In this document: positions 14,433-22,131 of the stretch, in pieces | How the letters are laid out: each line of letters opens with the position of its first letter | Numbering within the stretch: position 1 is the stretch's first letter | NCBI GenBank assembly: GCA_002372545.1 | Contig: DFHD01000016.1 | Location: 1 to 22,131 of the forward strand | Direction of reading: 5' to 3' | Length of the DNA: 22,131 bases | DNA from: Lachnospiraceae bacterium UBA3732 | Lineage (GTDB): Bacteria > Bacillota > Clostridia > Lachnospirales > Lachnospiraceae | Notes under the pieces: model-generated | Seen by the model: the letters and a program-made list of their open reading frames with translations, nothing else | The model's database searches: none | What the model was told of the DNA's origin: nothing | Program-made: the position numbers and the translations under genes

Positions 14433-17400
14433 ATGATCATAATGAAAGGATCGAAAGGATCGATAAGATCAATAAGATCGATAAGATCGAAGCGGATAAC
14501 AGCATGGCTCCTTGCCGTACTTTTCATCTTTTCCGGTCTCTATGTGCCGGGATTTCGTGTCCGGGCAGACGGAGAGGGCGGAGATGAACCGGGCGGAGAT
14601 GAACCGGAGATTTTTGTTATTCAGGACGGAGAACTGGTTGCTTACAAAGGAGCCGGGGCGGTGGATGTTACGATTCCGGATAATATTACCAAAATCGGAA
14701 GAGAAGCATTTGCCGGAGCTGAGATCACAGGCGTAAGCTTTCCGGATACGGTTACGGAAATCGGTCCAAAGGCGTTTTACGGCTGCGCGGGTCTTACCTC
14801 CCTTGATCTTCCGGCTGGTCTTACCACCATTGGCGCAGAGAGCTTTGCCGGCTGCGGCGGTCTGACAGGCACCCTTGAGATTCCGGATTCCATTAAGACC
14901 ATAAGCACATCTGCTTTTTCTTCTCTGCAGGTAAATAAGGTTGTCCTGGGAACCGGCCTGAGTGTGATCGATGATAGGGCTTTTTATGGCTGCGGCAATG
15001 TGGCGGAGGTCATCTTTAAGGGAACTGTGCCGCCGCAGATCACTTCGGACGGGCATGTGGAGGAAGCAGAGTCTTCCTATTGGACAGATGAGAACGCGGC
15101 TGTGCTTTTTGGCAGTGAGTCAATGCCGGGTTTGCTTTTTATTACCGTTCCCGCTTCCTTTGAAACGATATTTTCATCCAGATACGGAAACTATCTGAGA
15201 GACATGACAAGGATCAGAGCAGCCTCATCCAATGAATTTGAAATTGTTGACGGTGTGCTTACGGCATATTACGGAATATCAGAAGAGGTGACAATCCCTT
15301 CTTCCGTTAATGAAATCGGCGAGGGTGTATTCTCGGATAACGAGCTGCTGAAAAGGGTCATCATTCCCTCGGGAGTGGTAAAGATCGGTGACGGTGCGTT
15401 CAGCGACTGTACGGCGCTGACGGAAATCTCCCTGCCCGCATCTGTCAAGGAGATCGGTGACAGGGCGTTTTCGGACTGTAAGGGGATAGTCGGAACGCTG
15501 AATCTTCCGGATGGTCTGGAAAAGATCGGAGATGATGCTTTTTCTGACTGCGAGAGTCTTTCCGGTGATCTGACAATCCCGGATTCCGTGACGGAGCTCG
15601 GGGATGGCGCCTTCAGCGGCTGCACCGGATTGAACGGAAAACTGACGCTTTCTTCCCAAATGACGGAGATCGGAAGGGATACCTTTTCCGGCTGCGGCTT
15701 CACCGGTGAGCTGACGATCCCCGAGGGAATTACGGCTGTTTGGGATAACGCCTTTCAGGGCTGCGCCTTAAGCGGCACGCTGACTGTGTCCGATACCGTC
15801 AAGACCATCGGAAGCGGCGCTTTTTCCGGTATCCAGGCAGAAAAGCTGATGTTTGGATCGGGACTTACGGTGATCGACTGCGGAGCGTTCTCCGGATGTT
15901 CGAGAATAACAGAAGCCATATTCATGGGGGTAACGCCGCCGGCTGTATCGGCAAACGGAAAAACAGATGATCCTTCTACATACAGCGGCAGCAATGCGGT
16001 CATTCTTTTCAGTGATTCGAGCTCAGTGCTTACGGATATTTATGTGAATGGGATCAGTCTGGATACTTATAAGAAAGAATGGACCGGCCTGTCCTCCAGA
16101 ATATCTTCGGACTGCCTGTGTTTTCCTGTTGCCGTACTTACCGCGGAATATCTGTTCACGAAGTCATTGAAGCTTACCTGGATGGACACGAAAAAGAAGA
16201 ATATCACAGGATACTATATATATAAGAACGGTACACTCGTCGGGAATCAGGCAAACTGTTTTTATACGGGTACCATTGAGGCCGGCGCTACGGACGTTTA
16301 TCAGGTATCTGCCTATGATGCGTCCGGGAACGAATCGCCGAAGACATCGTTTACCGTGTCGCCCTTTGCCCCAGAGCTCATTGAGCTGGGAACAGATTAC
16401 ATCGGTCATACGCTTACAGCCGAGGACGGTGCTGTTTATGCGGAGTTTTCCGGTGTGTATGACGGTAAAAATGCTGCCGGCAGATCCATTACGGCTGATT
16501 TTTATTATTACAATTCCGGTGATGAGAAGGTAAAGATCGGCTCCACGATCGATGATCCTTCAGTTCAGAATGAGGGCGTTGCGCGTTACAATACAAACTG
16601 GGATGTTTCCCGTGTTCCGGATGGCACCTATACGTTAGAGGTGGTGCTTACAGATCCGGATGGAGGTTCCTTTACCTTCACAGGTACGGTCAGTGTAAGA
16701 TCCACAAAGCCTGCGGCGGTATCGGGAGTAAAAGCTACGGGAGGCTATAACCGGATCATCCTTACCTGGAATGCGTCTGCAGAGGAAAATGTTGCTGGTT
16801 ACAATATCTTCCGTAAAGCTGAGAATGAAACAGAGTTTACTGCTTTAGGAACAGTAAGTGACAGAAATACGGTAACCTATACGGACAGAACTTCCATTGA
16901 AAACAAAACCTACAGCTATTATATTACCGCTGTGGACGATATTGGACAGGACGGCGAAGCTTCTGCAATTGTTTCTGCATCCCCGGTTATGGATCATGAG
17001 CCGGCAGTGATCACTTCGTTTTCGCCCGAAGGCGGAACCATGCTGGGCGGAACGGTAAACTTCCGCGCAGAGGCAACGGATAATTTTGAGGTGGCAGGCA
17101 TTATTCTGTATTATTCGCTGGATGACGGAAGAACGTGGCTCCTGCTTCATGAGGCAGAGGGAAGCGAGCTGAGCTGTGAGGTGGATGTGACCGCCTGGGG
17201 CGTGGATAATTTCCGGGTCAGGGCAGTAGCTGATGATGTGGCAGGGAATATAGGTATTTCTACAGATTACATATATACCATAGACCGGGTTGGCCCGGAA
17301 AAGGTGACAGGGCTGAAATTTACCGGTGATGCAACATCCATTACGCTGAGTTGGAATGCTGTTTCCGACGAGGATCTGGATCATTATCAGGTCGAGGTAA

Positions 17401-18935
17401 AGGAAAACGGAAGCTTTGTTCCTCTGCAGAATGCAGGAAAGGAGCTTTCCCTGAAGGTGACCAATGTGCAGGCGGGTGTAACCTATAATTACCGTGTTGT
17501 GGCTTATGATATCCATGGAAACCGAGGAACGGAGTCGAATGTGATCCCTGCCCGTACCGTTGATCAGGAGAATATAGCTCCCTCGATCAGTCAGATCCAG
17601 CCTATGTCCGGTTATGTGAACAAAACGGTTACGGTTACCCTTACGGCCAGGGATGATGTGGGGATTTATCAGGTGGTTGTTCAGACTTCTCTGGACGCGA
17701 AGTCATGGACAGAGTATTCCACCCATACCTTTGACGGAAACAATTTGATCGAAACGGTGAAGGAGACCATTGATTTAGATGAGTTTCCGGAGGGTCCCTT
17801 CTATGTGAGGGGCGTGCCCAAAGATATTTACGGACAGCCTGGAAATACGGCAAGCTCAGCAAAAAAGGCACAGTTTACCATCGACAGAACGCCTCCGGCA
17901 GTACCCTCCGGTCTTTATGCCAATACCGAAACGGGAGATGTTGTGCTGAAATGGAAGGTCAACATGGAAGCGGATTTTGACAGCTTCCAGGTCTACCATT
18001 CTCTGGATGGTGAAAACTACGATCTTCTGGTGAAGGGGCTGACCGCACCGGGCTATACTGATACGTCCTTAACGTATGATGTGGACAATTATTATACGGT
18101 TGCGGCACTGGATAAGGCCGGCAATCTCAGCGAAATGTGCGAACCGGTGATCGTTAATCTGCCGCATCCCCACCATCTTCAGTATGTGGCGGCTAAGGAT
18201 GCAACCACAGAGGAGGAAGGAAACCTTGAATACTGGATCTGCACGATCTGCAATCTGATGTTTATGAGCGAAGACGGAATCGGCGTATATGCCCCGGAGG
18301 ACGTGATCGTTCCCAAACTTCCGCTGATCTGGCCATTCTCGGATGTTGAGGATGATCCGGAGCATTGGGCTTATGCAGGTATCCGGTATGTATATGTAAA
18401 CAAGATCATGACGGGTGATGGAGGAACGGACTGGGACGGCAAGACCACCTTCCGGCCCAGGGCCAATATTAAGAGATGTGAGTTTGTTCAGACGCTATAT
18501 GTAATGAACGGCTCTCCTGAAGTCTCCGGAACGCTCCCCTTTACGGATGTGAAGGAAACGGCATATTATTATGATGCGCTCCGCTGGGCGTATAGTAACG
18601 GTATTGTATCCGGTGCTACAGCTACAAGCTTTTCGCCGAAGAAGGAGATCACGCGTCAGGAAATGGCTTCCATGATGAAGCGCCTTGCGGATCATCTGAA
18701 GATTGATACATCCGCGGCTGCTGATATTACCGTTTATCCGGATTACAGCAATATATCCTCATGGGCAATAGAGTCCATGGCCTGGGCAAATTCGGCGGGA
18801 CTGATCTCCGGTAAAGTGATTAAGGATAAGGGCGTTGTTCTGCTTGCGCCGAAGGATAATACCACAAGACAGGAATGTGCATCTGTGCTGATGCGTTTCC
18901 ATAAGCAGTTCATAAAGGAAAAGGAAGGCAATTGA
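14433..18935 (+). CDS. Large cell-surface protein: BspA-type LRRs, FN3/Ig-like domains, three SLH domains
   Basis: 1500 residues from ATG 14433 (GGAGG 14420-14424, 8 nt upstream; a TTG at 14394 lacks such a site). The n-region is a KGS/SIR repeat coded by a 9-nt tandem repeat. A hydrophobic core and a likely cleavage after VRA complete the signal peptide. About 59-207 and 269-503 are BspA-like (LRR_5) repeats of the type LTIPDSVTELGDGAFSGC. From about 560 to 1243 come alternating fibronectin-III and Ig-like modules (LTWN, YNIFRKAE, VDNFRVRAVA). About 1245-1296 holds a CTIC-containing linker common in Firmicutes surface proteins. About 1300-1362, 1368-1425 and 1435-1492 are SLH domains that anchor to pyruvylated wall polymer. 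Adhesion or host interaction is inferred. The stop overlaps the next gene's TTG. Confidence 0.93.
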   Translation: MIIMKGSKGSIRSIRSIRSKRITAWLLAVLFIFSGLYVPGFRVRADGEGGDEPGGDEPEIFVIQDGELVAYKGAGAVDVTIPDNITKIGREAFAGAEITGVSFPDTVTEIGPKAFYGCAGLTSLDLPAGLTTIGAESFAGCGGLTGTLEIPDSIKTISTSAFSSLQVNKVVLGTGLSVIDDRAFYGCGNVAEVIFKGTVPPQITSDGHVEEAESSYWTDENAAVLFGSESMPGLLFITVPASFETIFSSRYGNYLRDMTRIRAASSNEFEIVDGVLTAYYGISEEVTIPSSVNEIGEGVFSDNELLKRVIIPSGVVKIGDGAFSDCTALTEISLPASVKEIGDRAFSDCKGIVGTLNLPDGLEKIGDDAFSDCESLSGDLTIPDSVTELGDGAFSGCTGLNGKLTLSSQMTEIGRDTFSGCGFTGELTIPEGITAVWDNAFQGCALSGTLTVSDTVKTIGSGAFSGIQAEKLMFGSGLTVIDCGAFSGCSRITEAIFMGVTPPAVSANGKTDDPSTYSGSNAVILFSDSSSVLTDIYVNGISLDTYKKEWTGLSSRISSDCLCFPVAVLTAEYLFTKSLKLTWMDTKKKNITGYYIYKNGTLVGNQANCFYTGTIEAGATDVYQVSAYDASGNESPKTSFTVSPFAPELIELGTDYIGHTLTAEDGAVYAEFSGVYDGKNAAGRSITADFYYYNSGDEKVKIGSTIDDPSVQNEGVARYNTNWDVSRVPDGTYTLEVVLTDPDGGSFTFTGTVSVRSTKPAAVSGVKATGGYNRIILTWNASAEENVAGYNIFRKAENETEFTALGTVSDRNTVTYTDRTSIENKTYSYYITAVDDIGQDGEASAIVSASPVMDHEPAVITSFSPEGGTMLGGTVNFRAEATDNFEVAGIILYYSLDDGRTWLLLHEAEGSELSCEVDVTAWGVDNFRVRAVADDVAGNIGISTDYIYTIDRVGPEKVTGLKFTGDATSITLSWNAVSDEDLDHYQVEVKENGSFVPLQNAGKELSLKVTNVQAGVTYNYRVVAYDIHGNRGTESNVIPARTVDQENIAPSISQIQPMSGYVNKTVTVTLTARDDVGIYQVVVQTSLDAKSWTEYSTHTFDGNNLIETVKETIDLDEFPEGPFYVRGVPKDIYGQPGNTASSAKKAQFTIDRTPPAVPSGLYANTETGDVVLKWKVNMEADFDSFQVYHSLDGENYDLLVKGLTAPGYTDTSLTYDVDNYYTVAALDKAGNLSEMCEPVIVNLPHPHHLQYVAAKDATTEEEGNLEYWICTICNLMFMSEDGIGVYAPEDVIVPKLPLIWPFSDVEDDPEHWAYAGIRYVYVNKIMTGDGGTDWDGKTTFRPRANIKRCEFVQTLYVMNGSPEVSGTLPFTDVKETAYYYDALRWAYSNGIVSGATATSFSPKKEITRQEMASMMKRLADHLKIDTSAAADITVYPDYSNISSWAIESMAWANSAGLISGKVIKDKGVVLLAPKDNTTRQECASVLMRFHKQFIKEKEGN
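14449..14493 (+). repeat. 9-nt tandem repeat in the signal-peptide n-region
   Basis: GATC recurs exactly every 9 nt at 14449, 14458, 14467, 14476 and 14485. The units differ by one or two bases (GATCGATAA is the commonest). They encode the KGS and SIR triplets of the positively charged signal-peptide start. Confidence 0.85.
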
Positions 18936-19909
18936 AAGGAAAGCTGAAAGGAAATCTGACAGGTAAGCTGACAGAAAAGACGGACCGGGAGACAGTGATC
19001 GCTGCGCTTCCTGAAATTCATGAGCTTTTGCTGGGGATGATCCTGATGGTGGACCGGATCTGCCGGAAACATGGCATCCGGTATTTCCTCGGCGGCGGGA
19101 CGCTCCTTGGAGCTGTACGAAACGGCGGATTTATCCCCTGGGATAATGATGCGGATCTTATGCTGCTGCGGCCGGATTATGACCGGCTGCTGAAGATACT
19201 TCCGGCGGAGCTTCCGCCGGGAGTTTTTATGGAGAGCTGCGAGACAGACCGGAACTCGCATCAGCCGTTTTTGAAGCTCCGACTGGATGGAACTGTATAC
19301 GCAACGGAGTTTACCGCAAAGCATCCGGAGCTGCATAATGGCTTTTTTATTGATATCCTGGCCCAGGATGTGACCGGAGCTTCTAAGCTTATGAGAAAAA
19401 TGCATATCTTCGAGACTATGCTTGTACGCTCCATGGTATTTCATAAATGGGACGGCTCGCCGGTGCATCGCCGGAGAGGAGAAAAGGGGAATAGAGGCGG
19501 AAATAGAAGACATCTCAGGCCGGATGAACTGGTCTGTACCGGGCTGAAGAATATTCTTCCCCAGCGGCTTCTTGACCGGTGGATGCTCCGGCTTCTTGTC
19601 CGTTACAGAGGAAAGCATACCGGATGGCTGTACGATGGAATGGGGCGGAATATCGGCCGGGGAGCTTTCCCGGAAAAGTGGCTGAAGAAAACGGTATATC
19701 TGCCGTTTGAGGGATATCCGCTCCCTGTGCCGAAGGAGTATAAGCGGTATCTGCGTTATCTCTACGGGGATTACAGGAAGCTTCCGCCCGCTGAGAAGAG
19801 GGTGCTGGCGCATGAGATCCCGTATTTTTCTTTGGGAAAATACGCGGATTACAGGGTGAGCCTTGATCCGGAGAGGAGGCTGTCTTTACCGGATAATCAT
19901 GCGACTTAA
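18932..19909 (+). CDS. LicD family phosphotransferase
   Basis: 325 residues. LicD proteins transfer phosphocholine or related phospho-substituents to surface glycans such as teichoic acids and LPS. The hallmark nucleotidyltransferase-fold motif is complete: YFLGGGTLLGAVRNGGFIPW followed by DNDAD (71-75) and LRPDYDRL. The second motif GFFIDILAQD (D141) is also present. The TTG start overlaps the TGA of the surface-protein gene (TTGA, 18932-18935), with AAGGAAGG upstream, so translation is coupled. A basic stretch around 176-195 (RRRGEKGNRGGNRRH) looks like a loop insertion. There is no membrane helix or signal peptide, so it acts in the cytoplasm. The acceptor could be a wall polymer bound by the SLH domains, or a glycan on the surface protein. 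No choline kinase or cytidylyltransferase lies nearby, so the donor is unknown. Confidence 0.88.
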   Translation: MKGKLKGNLTGKLTEKTDRETVIAALPEIHELLLGMILMVDRICRKHGIRYFLGGGTLLGAVRNGGFIPWDNDADLMLLRPDYDRLLKILPAELPPGVFMESCETDRNSHQPFLKLRLDGTVYATEFTAKHPELHNGFFIDILAQDVTGASKLMRKMHIFETMLVRSMVFHKWDGSPVHRRRGEKGNRGGNRRHLRPDELVCTGLKNILPQRLLDRWMLRLLVRYRGKHTGWLYDGMGRNIGRGAFPEKWLKKTVYLPFEGYPLPVPKEYKRYLRYLYGDYRKLPPAEKRVLAHEIPYFSLGKYADYRVSLDPERRLSLPDNHAT

Positions 19910-19924
19910 TAATCGTAAGCCCGA

Positions 19925-19951
19925 ACGGGGGATACTCGCGTCCTGTTTTTT
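19925..19951 (+). terminator. Weak terminator candidate after the LicD gene
   Basis: ACGGG can pair with TCCTGT (one G-T pair) around GGATACTCGCG, followed directly by a run of T. It is the only candidate between the LicD gene and the gdhA promoter. Confidence 0.4.
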
Positions 19952-20031
19952 ATTCCGACTTTATCTTCTTAACAGGGCACGAAAATAGCAAAAGAAACGT
20001 AACAAAAATCAGAAATAACTTTATTTTTTTA

Positions 20032-20060
20032 TTTACAACTCAAAAAAACTATATTATACT
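20032..20060 (+). promoter_or_regulatory. Promoter of glutamate dehydrogenase
   Basis: TTTACA (20032-20037), 17 bp, TATACT (20055-20060), set in an A/T-rich tract (20011-20054) of the sort that strengthens promoters as an UP element. The leader carries a small palindrome, CAGCAC-A-GTGCTG (20091-20103). Confidence 0.75.
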
Positions 20061-20150
20061 AATGAACGTGCCGGAGGTGGGACTTTCGCACAGCACAGTG
20101 CTGAATTTCCATGAAGGCAGGACATAAAATAAAGAAAAGGAGAGAAAGCA

Positions 20151-21497
20151 ATGTCATACGTAGATGAAGTGCTGGAGCTGATCCAGAAGAGAGACAAGGA
20201 CCAGCCGGAGTTTATCCAGGCTGTCACTGAGGTACTGAATTCCCTTCGCCCTGTGATCGATCAGGATGAGGAGAAGTACAGAAAGCTTGCCATTCTGGAG
20301 CGTATCACCGAGCCTGATCGTCAGATCATGTTCCGTGTTCCCTGGGTAGACGACAATGGCAATGTACAGGTTAACCGCGGTTTCCGTGTACAGTTCAACA
20401 ACGCCATCGGCCCCTACAAGGGTGGTCTGAGACTGCATCCTTCTGTTAACCTGGGTATCATCAAGTTCCTTGGCTTTGAGCAGATCTTTAAGAATTCCCT
20501 GACAACCCTGCCTATCGGCGGCGGTAAGGGTGGTTCCGACTTCGATCCCAAGGGTAAGTCTGATAATGAGATCATGAAATTCTGCCAGAGCTTTATGACA
20601 GAGCTTTCCAAATATATCGGTGCCGACACAGATGTTCCGGCTGGTGATATTGGTACAGGCGCTCGCGAGATCGGCTTTATGTTCGGCCAGTATAAGAGAA
20701 TCAAGGGCCTTTATGAGGGTGTTCTGACAGGTAAGGGTCTTACCTACGGCGGTTCTCTTGCCCGTACACAGGCTACAGGCTATGGTCTTCTTTACCTCAC
20801 AGAGGAAATGGTAAAGTGCCACGGCGACAAGCTGGAAGGCAAGACAGTTGCCGTTTCCGGATCCGGTAACGTTGCGATTTATGCGATCGAAAAGGCTCAG
20901 CAGCTGGGGGCAAAGGTTGTTACCTGCTCCGATTCCACAGGCTGGATCTATGATGAGAGCGGTATCGACATCGATCTTCTTAAGGAAGTAAAGGAAGTGA
21001 AGCGTGCCCGTCTTACTGAGTATGCTGCAGCTAAGCCGTCAGCTCAGTACTTCGAGAAGAAGAACGGTGAGCATGGCGTATGGCAGTACAAGGTAGATAT
21101 CGCTCTTCCCTGTGCTACACAGAACGAGCTTGACATCGAGGATGCTAAGATGCTCGTAGCTAACGGCGTTCAGTACGTTGCTGAAGGTGCTAACATGCCT
21201 ACAACAATCGAAGCTACAGAGTACTTCCAGGCAAATAATGTTCCCTTCGTCGGCGGTAAGGCTGCTAACGCAGGTGGTGTTGCAACATCCGCACTGGAGA
21301 TGAGCCAGAATTCCGAGAGGCTTTCCTGGAGCTTTGAGGAAGTTGATTCCAAGCTGAAGGGTATCATGGTAGGTATCTATCACAATATCGACAACGCAGC
21401 TAAGGAATATGGCATGGAAGGCAACTATGTTGCAGGTGCAAACATCGCCGGCTTCAAGAAGGTTGTTGATGCCATGATAGCCCAAGGCGTTTGCTAA
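20151..21497 (+). CDS. gdhA: Glutamate dehydrogenase, hexameric, NADP-type
   Basis: Catalyses reversible reductive amination of 2-oxoglutarate with ammonia, a main entry of nitrogen into glutamate. At 448 residues it matches the small hexameric class. Glutamate-binding K90 (GPYKGGLR) and K114, catalytic K126 (GGGKGGSDFDP) and D166 (VPAGDIGTGAREIG) are all present. The dinucleotide fold has GSGNVA (237-242), and the second strand ends in CSDSTG (S260, D261, S262), as in NADP-specific enzymes such as E. coli GdhA, so biosynthetic use of NADPH is favoured. AAAGGAGAG gives a strong ribosome binding site. The codons are visibly more uniform (ACA, GCT, AAC, CTT, GTA) than in the neighbours, typical of a highly expressed gene. 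Monocistronic, with its own promoter and terminator. Confidence 0.96.
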   Translation: MSYVDEVLELIQKRDKDQPEFIQAVTEVLNSLRPVIDQDEEKYRKLAILERITEPDRQIMFRVPWVDDNGNVQVNRGFRVQFNNAIGPYKGGLRLHPSVNLGIIKFLGFEQIFKNSLTTLPIGGGKGGSDFDPKGKSDNEIMKFCQSFMTELSKYIGADTDVPAGDIGTGAREIGFMFGQYKRIKGLYEGVLTGKGLTYGGSLARTQATGYGLLYLTEEMVKCHGDKLEGKTVAVSGSGNVAIYAIEKAQQLGAKVVTCSDSTGWIYDESGIDIDLLKEVKEVKRARLTEYAAAKPSAQYFEKKNGEHGVWQYKVDIALPCATQNELDIEDAKMLVANGVQYVAEGANMPTTIEATEYFQANNVPFVGGKAANAGGVATSALEMSQNSERLSWSFEEVDSKLKGIMVGIYHNIDNAAKEYGMEGNYVAGANIAGFKKVVDAMIAQGVC

Positions 21498-21512
21498 ACC
21501 AAGCCATGCAGA

Positions 21513-21570
21513 GATGAATAACAAAACCGCCCTTTTGCATAAATGCAAGGGCGGTTTTTTGTTATTCATC
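21513..21570. terminator. Long bidirectional terminator after gdhA
   Basis: A near-perfect stem of about 26 bp: the outer GATGAATAAC pairs with GTTATTCATC, then an A-tract faces a T-tract, then CCGCCC pairs with GGGCGG, capped by TTGCAT-AA-ATGCAA. The T-run (21555-21560) serves the plus strand, and the A-tract gives a U-run in minus-strand RNA. The apex, TTTTGCATAAATGCAA, is identical to that of structured repeat copy A. Confidence 0.92.
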
Positions 21571-21789
21571 AATATATGGCGCAGCCAAACATCGAGCCGA
21601 CAAGCGAGATGCTGCTATGCAACCTGCACCTTATCAACTGAATACACCTGATCTAGATCAATTCTACCAAAGGATTCGCTATGGGTCACCTTTTTTTCTA
21701 TCTAATGTGTTGCGGGAACCGAAAGAATATGTTAAAGTTAAATGTACAGGATTTAGTACAATCAATAACCTGAAAGGAGAATAGATACC

Positions 21790-22131
21790 ATGATGAAACT
21801 TGTTTTGATCCGCCACGGCGAGAGTGAATGGAACAAGCTGAACCTGTTCACAGGCTGGACCGATGTGGACCTCAGTGAAAAGGGACACGAGGAGGCTAAG
21901 AATGCAGGTAAGCTTCTGAAAAAAGAGGGATTTGATTTTGATATCTGCTATACCTCTTATCTGAAGAGAGCAATCCATACACTGAACCATGTTCTGGACG
22001 AAATGGATAGAACCTGGCTGCCGGTTGTGAAGAGCTGGAAGCTGAATGAGCGTCACTACGGCGCACTGCAGGGTCTGAATAAGTCCGAAACAGCAGAAAA
22101 GTACGGCGAGGATCAGGTTAAGATCTGGAGA
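21790..22131 (+). CDS. gpmA: 2,3-bisphosphoglycerate-dependent phosphoglycerate mutase, 5' part
   Basis: Interconverts 3- and 2-phosphoglycerate in glycolysis. The window holds the first 114 codons, less than half the usual length of about 250. VLIRHGESEWN contains the catalytic phospho-histidine, followed by FTGWTDVDLSEKG, YTSYLKRAIHTL and SWKLNERHYGALQGLNK, all typical of the cofactor-dependent GpmA family. ATG 21790 is favoured over ATG 21793 because AAAGGAGA (21773-21780) is 9 nt away. A -10-like TACAAT at 21757-21762 has only a weak -35 partner. The interval 21571-21756 shows no gene or recognisable RNA. The gene is cut by the right edge. Confidence 0.95.
   Translation, partial: MMKLVLIRHGESEWNKLNLFTGWTDVDLSEKGHEEAKNAGKLLKKEGFDFDICYTSYLKRAIHTLNHVLDEMDRTWLPVVKSWKLNERHYGALQGLNKSETAEKYGEDQVKIWR

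Noticed and set aside
21571..21789. Possible tRNA or small RNA between gdhA and gpmA
   Set aside because: No cloverleaf, T-loop consensus or terminator is visible; only a weak -10 near gpmA.

Overview
The window looks like a chromosome segment of an anaerobic gut clostridium, most likely Lachnospiraceae. The reasons are a group B [FeFe] hydrogenase, a BspA-type leucine-rich-repeat surface protein with S-layer homology domains, a clostridial-type hexameric glutamate dehydrogenase, strong AGGAGG ribosome binding sites and sigma-A-type promoters. Assignment below family level is not possible from sequence alone.

Layout. (1) 1-1188 has almost no ordinary coding sequence but is rich in structure. 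It holds a partial gene leaving the left edge, a promoter at 367-395, a roughly 450-nt stretch of nested inverted repeats (candidate structured RNA) ending at a likely terminator near 850, and three copies of a structured repeat, one inverted, whose hairpin arms differ by compensated changes. (2) 1189-3093 is a small operon: a 65-aa Cys-rich protein, the RNA ligase RtcB, and a PrfH-type GGQ release factor that has lost its N-terminal part. Parts 1 and 2 lie between two identical 42-nt direct repeats (239-280 and 3197-3238), so they look like a discrete island. (3) 3283-7282 is a lipoprotein substrate-binding protein, a fused permease-ATPase and the hydrogenase, closed by a clear terminator. 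(4) 7549-10710 is an ATPase and FtsX-type permease pair (MacB/LolCDE-like). It converges, with a 5-bp gap, on (5) a minus-strand protein with a degenerate GGDEF and an intact EAL domain (10716-12413). (6) 12845-14335 is glycerol kinase. (7) 14433-19909 is a 1500-residue LRR/FN3/SLH surface protein whose stop overlaps the TTG start of a LicD-family transferase. (8) 20151-21497 is a well-expressed NADP-type glutamate dehydrogenase with its own promoter and a long hairpin terminator. (9) 21790 to the right edge is the start of phosphoglycerate mutase GpmA.

How the genes work together. RtcB plus PrfH is a known pair: PrfH releases peptide from ribosomes with cleaved decoding-centre rRNA, and RtcB reseals the RNA. 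Here PrfH is damaged and the pair comes with a Cys-rich small protein and structured upstream DNA/RNA. The surface protein and LicD are translationally coupled, which suggests cell-envelope decoration. Glycerol kinase, glutamate dehydrogenase and phosphoglycerate mutase are housekeeping metabolism.

The candidates for something undescribed are the structured repeat family with its covarying hairpins, the nested RNA next to the RtcB operon, and the transporter-hydrogenase operon.
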